From Bacteroidia bacterium (GTDB taxonomy: Bacteria; Bacteroidota; Bacteroidia; Bacteroidales; Paludibacteraceae): a stretch of DNA of 60,994 bases. The notes below the pieces were generated by a model. The model searched no databases and was not told the DNA's origin. It saw only the letters and a program-made list of their open reading frames with translations. Positions 55,553-60,994 of this stretch are shown here, in pieces; positions within the stretch are counted from its first letter, which is position 1, and each line of letters starts with the position of its first letter. The position numbers were made by a program, and so were the translations under genes. Location: positions 1 to 60,994 of the forward strand of contig SAAL01000007.1 in assembly GCA_009929445.1 (NCBI GenBank), in the 5' to 3' direction.

Positions 55553-56326
55553 ATGATAAAAGCTGTTTTTTTTGATATTGATGGTACGCTTGTAAGTTTC
55601 GAAACTCATCAGGTTCCGGCAAGTGCACGCAGGGCTGTAGAGGAATTGAGAGCTAAAGGTATTAACGTGTTTATTGCTACCGGACGCCATAAATCGGCTA
55701 TAAACAATCTTGGCGATATGCAGTTCGATGGATTTGTAACTATCAACGGCGGTTACTGCATGCTCAGCGACGGAACGTGTATTTATCGTAACTGTATTTC
55801 CCGGGCGGACATGGAAGCGTTGCTCAACTATCAGCAGTTAAATCCTTTCCCCTGCGTGACAATGGACGACAATGAAATGTACATCAACTTTCACAACCAA
55901 AACGTGGAAAAGGTACTGGAAATGCTTGCATTTCCAAAATTGCGGGTTCGTCCTCTCGAAGAAACATTGCAATATGATGTTTTGCAGGTCATTGCATTTT
56001 TTGAAAAAGAACAGGAAAGTGATATCATGGCAGCGCTGCCCGGATGTGATTCCACCAGGTGGTTTCCACTGTTTACCGATATAGTTCCCCGGGGCAGTAA
56101 TAAAAGTGTAGGGATTGACAAAATGCTTGCTCATTTTAATATTTTACCCGAAGAAACAATCGCTTTTGGTGATGGCGGAAACGATATGGCTATGTTGCAG
56201 CATGTGGGGTTGGGTATAGCTATGGGTAATGCTGAAGATGCCGTTAAGTCGTGTGCCGGTTTTGTAACCGATACGGTTGATGCTGACGGTGTGTATAAAG
56301 CCCTGAAAAAGTTTGAATTGCTTTGA
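55553..56326 (+). CDS. Cof-type HAD-IIB sugar phosphatase-like hydrolase
   Basis: This is a cytoplasmic phosphatase of 257 residues in the HAD superfamily, Cof branch, which acts on sugar phosphates or related small phosphates. Motif I is FFDIDGTLVSF (residues 6-16) with both Asp residues. Motif II is FIATGRH, motif III the Lys in GSNKSVGIDKML, and motif IV is AFGDGGNDMAML (about 205-216). The cap domain (about 80-180) is of the C2B type. It is alone on the plus strand, convergent with the patatin-like gene only 4 bases away, with no terminator hairpin seen between them. Confidence 0.94.
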   Translation: MIKAVFFDIDGTLVSFETHQVPASARRAVEELRAKGINVFIATGRHKSAINNLGDMQFDGFVTINGGYCMLSDGTCIYRNCISRADMEALLNYQQLNPFPCVTMDDNEMYINFHNQNVEKVLEMLAFPKLRVRPLEETLQYDVLQVIAFFEKEQESDIMAALPGCDSTRWFPLFTDIVPRGSNKSVGIDKMLAHFNILPEETIAFGDGGNDMAMLQHVGLGIAMGNAEDAVKSCAGFVTDTVDADGVYKALKKFELL

Positions 56327-56330
56327 AGTA

Positions 56331-58526
56331 TCAAAAATAGTATCCTGCACTGATGAAGGGATAAATCTTTCGGGTGCGGTCGGAATAACTGAATCGAATG
56401 ATAAGAGGTCCTAAAATAGTATTGTACGAATAACCAAGTGTACCTCCCAGTATTGGTCTTCTGTCGAGCAGCTGTTGTGGATTTTCATTGTGCATGGTGC
56501 AATTAATGGCTGCTTGTAACGAATGTTGTTTATAAATATTATACCTCAAAACCAGTTCGGTTTTTACAAGAGATTTATCAAAAATCTCCATTCCCTGCAA
56601 ACCCTGAAGAGATATTTGCTGATTGAGATAATGACCGTCCCACTGACCACCCGCCAGATTCGAATATATGAAAGGAACGGTGTCGCTCAGGATAATCCGG
56701 CCTGCTATAAGAGGTGTAATAGTCATTTTTTTGTTGATGGCATGGGGTTTTATGAACGTAAACTTAATCGATTGCATGGGTTTATGACCTTCAAAGCGGT
56801 AAAAATTATCGGTTTTCACTGCGTACCTGAAGTTGAAATAAAACCCGCGGGTAGGGTAGTAGCTGCTGTTCAGGTTGTCGTAAGTTCCGCTCAGAAAATA
56901 ATTCATATACGGCTTTGATTCCAGATTCAAATCAGGTAGTCCCGAATTCTTGAGTTCGTACAGATAGTAGAAATAATCAATGTCCATGCCCAGACGTAAA
57001 TTCATATTGTAGAATTGAAATTCGCTAAAGTTCACATTCAGGGTATTCTGATAAAATCCCAGGTTGTAGGCCAATCTGCCTTTGTCGTAAATGTTGATGT
57101 CGTTTTTGGATGTTTTGAATTGTACTCCACCTTTGTATAACATCGTACTACTCAGCGAATAATTTATCTGCAGATACGGATTTTTATTGAGCCGGGCAGT
57201 CACTTCAAATGTAGAATTGAGTGAAGTTCTCAATCTGATGGTGCTGTTGAGTAGTATTGAAGCCAGATCTTGCGTGTCAAAGCGAATGCCTACGTTGAGA
57301 TTGCGGATGTCTTTCTTTTCGATTTCGAATACCAGATCGTACGGAGGTTTTTGATTTTCGAGTCTGTAAAAAACTTTCGAAAATAAATCAGTGCCATACA
57401 TTCGCGAAATGATGTTTTGCAACTCTTTTCGCGTGGTTTTGGGGCCAATGCGCAGACGGTTTAGAACCAGTTGCTGATCTTCGGCCGATAAACCTTCGAT
57501 ATAAACGCTTCTGATCAACAGAGTGTCTGTCCCGATGTATGGATTTTTTATCTGTCGGATTGAAATTTCATCGTCCGATCCCAGTTTATTCTTCAGTTCA
57601 ATCAGCTCATTCCACTTATTTCGGGTCGTTGTTTCTCCAATCCGGATAATGCTGTCAACTTCATCCGACCGAAAACTGGCTATATTGTATTTATCTAGTT
57701 TCACCCGAATGGAAAGATCAGTATTCCGAAGGTTTTCCTCCAGCTTTTCGTTACCCAGAAAATTGCCGAAATCATTTGTCAGTTCGAGGAATGAACCCAT
57801 ATTTTTTTCTATTTTTTTCTCATCCTTATCGAAACTGACACCGATTACAATATCAGCTCCCATCTTCTTTACCACATCCACAGGATAGTTGTTGAGAATT
57901 CCTCCATCAATAAGTAGCATACTGTCAATCTTAACAGGACTGAAAAATCCTGGAATGGCCATACTGGCTCGCAAAGCTTGCGGAAGAATCCCGTCTGAGA
58001 GAACAACTTCCTTACCCGATTTGACATCGGCAGCCACGCAACTGAAAGGAATCGGAAGTTTGAGAAAATCTATGTTTTCGTGATATCCGGTGGTTACATC
58101 GAGCATCAGGTTGTAAATATTCTGACCGCTCACAATACTTGAAGGCAGCTTAATGCCCTGTTTTTCGTAGTTCATCGTCACGATGTAGGTTTGTGCCTTA
58201 TCTTTTTCAGATCCATACAAGTTGTATCTGTATATTTCGTCGGTAAGTAAATGCATCCAGTCCTGATTTTTCGAGAGCGAATCAAGATCGTGTGAATCGT
58301 ATCCGATGCTGTAAAGTCCGCCTACGATAGCTCCCATACTTGTTCCGGCTATATAATCAATCGGTATTCCGGCTTCTTCGATGACTTTCAGGGCGCCAAT
58401 ATGGGCAAATCCTTTAGCGCCGCCACCCATCAGTACCACACCAACTTTCGGACGCTCGCTGTGAAGCGGGGTAAGTGTGATCATGCAAGCCGACCAAATC
58501 AGGAATATTTTGGTAAAGAGATTCAT
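56331..58526 (-). CDS. Patatin-like phospholipase fused to POTRA and Omp85-type barrel (PlpD-like)
   Basis: This is a 731-residue protein with a signal peptide (1-23), a patatin lipase domain (about 25-300) and a surface-barrel module. The catalytic pair is Ser63 in IAGTSMGAIVGG and an Asp near 207 in LLIDGGILNNYPVDV, with the oxyanion loop GGGAKGFAHIG. A POTRA domain (about 325-400, VYIEGLSAEDQQLVLNRLRIGPKTT) leads to a 16-strand-type barrel ending ILGPLIIRFSYSDRTRKIYPFISAGYYF, with a C-terminal aromatic residue. PlpD of Pseudomonas is a type Vd autotransporter with this order. The protein may therefore be surface exposed or may act on outer-membrane lipids. Confidence 0.92.
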   Translation of the reverse strand: MNLFTKIFLIWSACMITLTPLHSERPKVGVVLMGGGAKGFAHIGALKVIEEAGIPIDYIAGTSMGAIVGGLYSIGYDSHDLDSLSKNQDWMHLLTDEIYRYNLYGSEKDKAQTYIVTMNYEKQGIKLPSSIVSGQNIYNLMLDVTTGYHENIDFLKLPIPFSCVAADVKSGKEVVLSDGILPQALRASMAIPGFFSPVKIDSMLLIDGGILNNYPVDVVKKMGADIVIGVSFDKDEKKIEKNMGSFLELTNDFGNFLGNEKLEENLRNTDLSIRVKLDKYNIASFRSDEVDSIIRIGETTTRNKWNELIELKNKLGSDDEISIRQIKNPYIGTDTLLIRSVYIEGLSAEDQQLVLNRLRIGPKTTRKELQNIISRMYGTDLFSKVFYRLENQKPPYDLVFEIEKKDIRNLNVGIRFDTQDLASILLNSTIRLRTSLNSTFEVTARLNKNPYLQINYSLSSTMLYKGGVQFKTSKNDINIYDKGRLAYNLGFYQNTLNVNFSEFQFYNMNLRLGMDIDYFYYLYELKNSGLPDLNLESKPYMNYFLSGTYDNLNSSYYPTRGFYFNFRYAVKTDNFYRFEGHKPMQSIKFTFIKPHAINKKMTITPLIAGRIILSDTVPFIYSNLAGGQWDGHYLNQQISLQGLQGMEIFDKSLVKTELVLRYNIYKQHSLQAAINCTMHNENPQQLLDRRPILGGTLGYSYNTILGPLIIRFSYSDRTRKIYPFISAGYYF

Positions 58527-58641
58527 CTTTTAAGAAATAATTTGAACAGAATCTGACTAATATTATAACTATGGCAGCGACGAATTGTTTTGTAAAAGAT
58601 GGTGAGTGCAGTTGATTTAATGAAACAGAAGAGATAAATTT

Positions 58642-59589
58642 CTACGGAACAATCATCTGTATTGCTTCAGGAATAATGGAAACACGGCTGTTATGCCCAT
58701 CGGGGACAATTATCCCATCTGCTTCAATCAGAATCTCATTTTTGGTTTTTATCCAAATTTCCTTTGCTTGAAAACTCTGAATAACGGGATGCTGAGTGAG
58801 TTTGCCGTTGAAAATGAGCGGAAGAGCTGTAAGTATATCACGTACGGTGGGTTTTTCCACTACAATCATATCAAAGGTACCATCGTAGGGGAGTGCATAG
58901 GGATTTTGTTTGATGCCTCCACCGCTGAATGGTCCGTTGGCAATGTTCATGGTGAAAAGTTTTACTTCTCGTGACTTACCATTGATTGTCAGTTGCGTAG
59001 GAGTAGGTTTGTATCTGAAAACGGCGAGCAGTAATGCCAGCGTGTACAACAGGGAGAAACTTCCGATATATTTTTTCATCCGGTGAGTTATTTCCACTAC
59101 TTCGGCATCAAGCCCGAAACCTACCGAATTGATGAAATAATGACTTTCGGATTGATTGTTGTCTTCGATGAAATCAATTTTTCCGATATCAATCAGCTTG
59201 CAATTGCCTTTTCGGAAAATTTTAATTGATTCTTTGTTGTTTTTTCTTAATCCCCAGAATCTTCCCCAATCATTTCCGGTACCTCGCGGTATGAGTGCTA
59301 TTTTTATTTTCGATGTATCATCCGGCTCGGCTGCGAATATACCATTTATGACTTCACTTACCGACCCGTCGCCGCCTAATACAAGATAATTCAGACATCC
59401 GCGCCTGGCATACGATTTTGCTATTTCAATGGTATGTCCGGAGTATTCGGTTAGTTTGTAAATATACGGAATGTGTGCTTTGTCGAGTTCCGAAAGTACA
59501 TATTTCCCCTGTTCCTGAAATTTTCTTTTTCCGGAAGTTGGGTTGGTGATTACCAGCCAATGATTGGATGTGATGATTTCTTCGGACAT
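58642..59589 (-). CDS. Diacylglycerol/sphingosine kinase-like lipid kinase (DAGK_cat)
   Basis: This is a soluble lipid kinase-like protein of 315 residues in the YegS/LCB5 group. The nucleotide-binding loop is NPTSGKRKF (about 16-24), the catalytic LVLGGDGSVSEVINGI (about 68-83) holds the GGDG motif, and IPRGTGNDWGRF follows at about 100. The C-terminal beta-sandwich ends in GIIVPDGHNSRVSIIP. Bacteroidota members may phosphorylate diacylglycerol or sphinganine; sphingolipids are made by Bacteroidetes, so either is possible. It lies 115 bases from the patatin-like gene on the same strand. Confidence 0.88.
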   Translation of the reverse strand: MSEEIITSNHWLVITNPTSGKRKFQEQGKYVLSELDKAHIPYIYKLTEYSGHTIEIAKSYARRGCLNYLVLGGDGSVSEVINGIFAAEPDDTSKIKIALIPRGTGNDWGRFWGLRKNNKESIKIFRKGNCKLIDIGKIDFIEDNNQSESHYFINSVGFGLDAEVVEITHRMKKYIGSFSLLYTLALLLAVFRYKPTPTQLTINGKSREVKLFTMNIANGPFSGGGIKQNPYALPYDGTFDMIVVEKPTVRDILTALPLIFNGKLTQHPVIQSFQAKEIWIKTKNEILIEADGIIVPDGHNSRVSIIPEAIQMIVP

Positions 59590-59622
59590 ATTTGCCCCTC
59601 CAACCTCCCCGAATGGGAGGCT

Positions 59623-59983
59623 TTATGAGTTATTGTTTTTGTTTAAAAGTTTTTTGTACCCGATTTCGAGGTTTTTTTTTATTGACTTTGATAGCAATAT
59701 CACTGTTTAGAACGCCTGAAAGCATGGCAATGCCTTGTTCTCTAAAAGCAAACGTGAGATAACTCCCCAACCTGAGGTGAAATTTTGGTACCTCAAATTT
59801 TCCAATTCAATAGATGTCAATTCAAACATAAAATCAGCCGCTATGCGTTTAATATTACGTCTTACAGCACGTTTTAACGCTTTTTTTTTCAATCTGGTAC
59901 ATTTCAGCCAAATCAAAATCAAGCATTACTTTTACACCCCGAATCTCAAAGATTTTGTTTTGAATAAGTTGAATATCAGTCAT
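59623..59983 (-). pseudogene. Broken ORF6N-domain gene (prophage- or mobile-type DNA-binding protein)
   Basis: Reading from 59983 on the minus strand gives MTDIQLIQNKIFEIRGVKV and then LDFDLAEMYQIE, the usual start of ORF6N proteins. A nine-A run at 59881-59889 (plus strand T) then shifts the frame, after which KALKRAVRRNIKRIAADFMF and ELTSIELENLRYQN continue. A second shift follows at about RLLL/FAFREQGIAMLSGVL, and the last part KKNLEIGYKKLLNKNN* resembles the family end (NRKKIGYK). The middle of the gene is missing. So it has two frameshifts plus an internal deletion and is a clear pseudogene. ORF6N domains occur in phage and mobile-element anti-repressor-type proteins. Confidence 0.8.
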
Positions 59984-59993
59984 TTCTTTCAGT

Positions 59994-60994
59994 TTATTTA
60001 CTTATCAGGTACAAATCCACCAACGTAAGCGCAGCCATGGCTTCCACAATGGGTACTGCACGGGGCAGCACACATGGATCATGCCGACCGCGGGCTTCAA
60101 GTTCTATTTTATTCAGCTGTTTATCAAGCGTTTCTTGTTTTTTGCTGATGGTGGCTACCGGTTTGAACAACACGCGGAAATAAATATCCTGACCGTTGCT
60201 GATGCCCCCCTGAATGCCGCCTGAGTTGTTGGTTTTTGTAGTTACGTTTTCACCCTTCAGCGTGAAAGCGTCGTTCATTTCGGCACCGGTGAGGCGAACA
60301 CCTTCAAAACCGCTTCCGTAATCAAATCCGTGAACTGCATTGATGTTCATCATCGCATTGGCAAGGCGGGCATGCAGCTTATCGAATACGGGTTCTCCCC
60401 AACCTGCAGGGACACCTTTCACCACACAACTGACAATACCGCCAATGGAATTTCCTTCAGTCCGCAATTCATCAATGTAGGCAATCATTTTTTCGGCCGT
60501 TTCGGGTTCCGGACAACGAACAATATTACTCTCAATCAACGATAAATCCAGGTTTTCGTACGATTTACCCACCGAAATATGTCCCACCTGCGAAGTGTAT
60601 GCTTTAATTTCAACACCTTTTTGATTTAATACCAGTTTGGCAATGGCTCCTGCTGCCACCCACGCAGCCGTAGCGCGTGCTGAACTCCGTCCGCCACCCC
60701 GATGGTCGCGTATACCGTATTTCTGCTGGTAGGTAAAGTCTGCATGCGATGGCCGATAGACATCTTTCAGGTGGTCGTAATCTTTACTTTCCTGATTTTT
60801 GTTCCAGATGACAAACGCAATGGGTGTGCCGGTGGTTTTACCTTCAAAAATACCTGACAGAAACTCTACATTATCTTCTTCGGAGCGGGGTGTGGAAATA
60901 ATGGACTGACCCGGACGACGACGCGAGAGTTCATTCTGAATAAATGTTTCATCCAGTTCAATTCCGGCAGGACATCCGTCGATAATGCCGCCGA
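59994..60994 (-). CDS. aroC: Chorismate synthase, partial (5' end outside the window)
   Basis: This enzyme makes chorismate from EPSP, the last step of the shikimate pathway, with reduced FMN. The window holds about 333 residues. It begins [16 protein letters not shown], where the family start (about 20 residues upstream) lies beyond 60994. The signature [20 protein letters not shown] is near 60650-60710, and the FMN and substrate marks [25 protein letters not shown] and [20 protein letters not shown] are present. It ends normally at 59994. The frame is open to the edge. Confidence 0.95.
   Translation of the reverse strand, partial: GGIIDGCPAGIELDETFIQNELSRRRPGQSIISTPRSEEDNVEFLSGIFEGKTTGTPIAFVIWNKNQESKDYDHLKDVYRPSHADFTYQQKYGIRDHRGGGRSSARATAAWVAAGAIAKLVLNQKGVEIKAYTSQVGHISVGKSYENLDLSLIESNIVRCPEPETAEKMIAYIDELRTEGNSIGGIVSCVVKGVPAGWGEPVFDKLHARLANAMMNINAVHGFDYGSGFEGVRLTGAEMNDAFTLKGENVTTKTNNSGGIQGGISNGQDIYFRVLFKPVATISKKQETLDKQLNKIELEARGRHDPCVLPRAVPIVEAMAALTLVDLYLISK

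Noticed and set aside
59707-59922. 71-residue open frame as an intact small gene
   Set aside because: It is the frameshifted middle of the ORF6N pseudogene; start and end lie in other frames.

Overview
The window reads as chromosomal DNA of a fermentative or anaerobic Bacteroidota, most likely a Bacteroidales of the Paludibacter/Dysgonomonas type. The signs are SusC/SusD pairs, an Oar-type TonB receptor, BACON and PF10091 proteins, a SusR-like one-protein sensor-regulator, a Nudix-type sugar regulator, -7 boxes of the TAnnTTTG type, and AT-rich spacers. Genus is inferred from gene content only.

Region 1 (1-7.1 kb) is a type I restriction-modification locus (hsdM, hsdS, hsdR) invaded by a REP-like system. 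Three identical 28-bp palindromes sit inside hsdM, in the hsdS-hsdR gap, and inside a Y1/HUH transposase gene of the REP-associated (RAYT) type. Each copy inside a gene keeps the reading frame open. The transposase occupies the place where such loci often carry an AlbA_2-type gene; two possible scraps of one remain. Region 2 (7.1-12.7 kb) holds an orphan DUF6266-like protein, a POT peptide transporter, a single-pass membrane protein of unknown role and an RluB-type pseudouridine synthase with a very long disordered N-terminus.

Region 3 (12.9-18.6 kb) is a D-xylose unit: Nudix-derived regulator, xylulokinase, xylose isomerase and xylose symporter, with an array of short hairpins between the regulator and xylB. 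Region 4 (18.7-33.3 kb) is a SusR-like regulator followed by a polysaccharide utilization locus (GH3, GH144-like, SusC, SusD, LamG lipoprotein, second GH144-like lipoprotein). Its content fits beta-1,2-glucan use. Region 5 (33.4-41.7 kb) has a hotdog thioesterase, an Oar-like TonB receptor paired with a BACON/OB-fold lipoprotein, a COG2509 flavoprotein, tRNA-Lys(CUU) and an OmpA-family lipoprotein.

Region 6 (41.7-61 kb) is mostly housekeeping on the minus strand: two unrelated isocitrate dehydrogenases (one with NADP, one with NAD signature residues) flanking citrate synthase, YaaA, a DUF438/PAS protein, PyrF, release factor 1, a cation-efflux protein, PurL, a Cof-type HAD phosphatase (plus strand), a patatin-Omp85 protein, a diacylglycerol-kinase-like enzyme, a broken ORF6N gene and the truncated start of the window-edge gene aroC. 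A 161-bp MITE-like element with terminal inverted repeats and a 6-bp target duplication lies beside yaaA.

The most interesting material is the REP/RAYT invasion of the restriction locus, the MITE-like element, the xylose-promoter hairpin array, the isocitrate dehydrogenase pair and the two-GH144 glucan locus.
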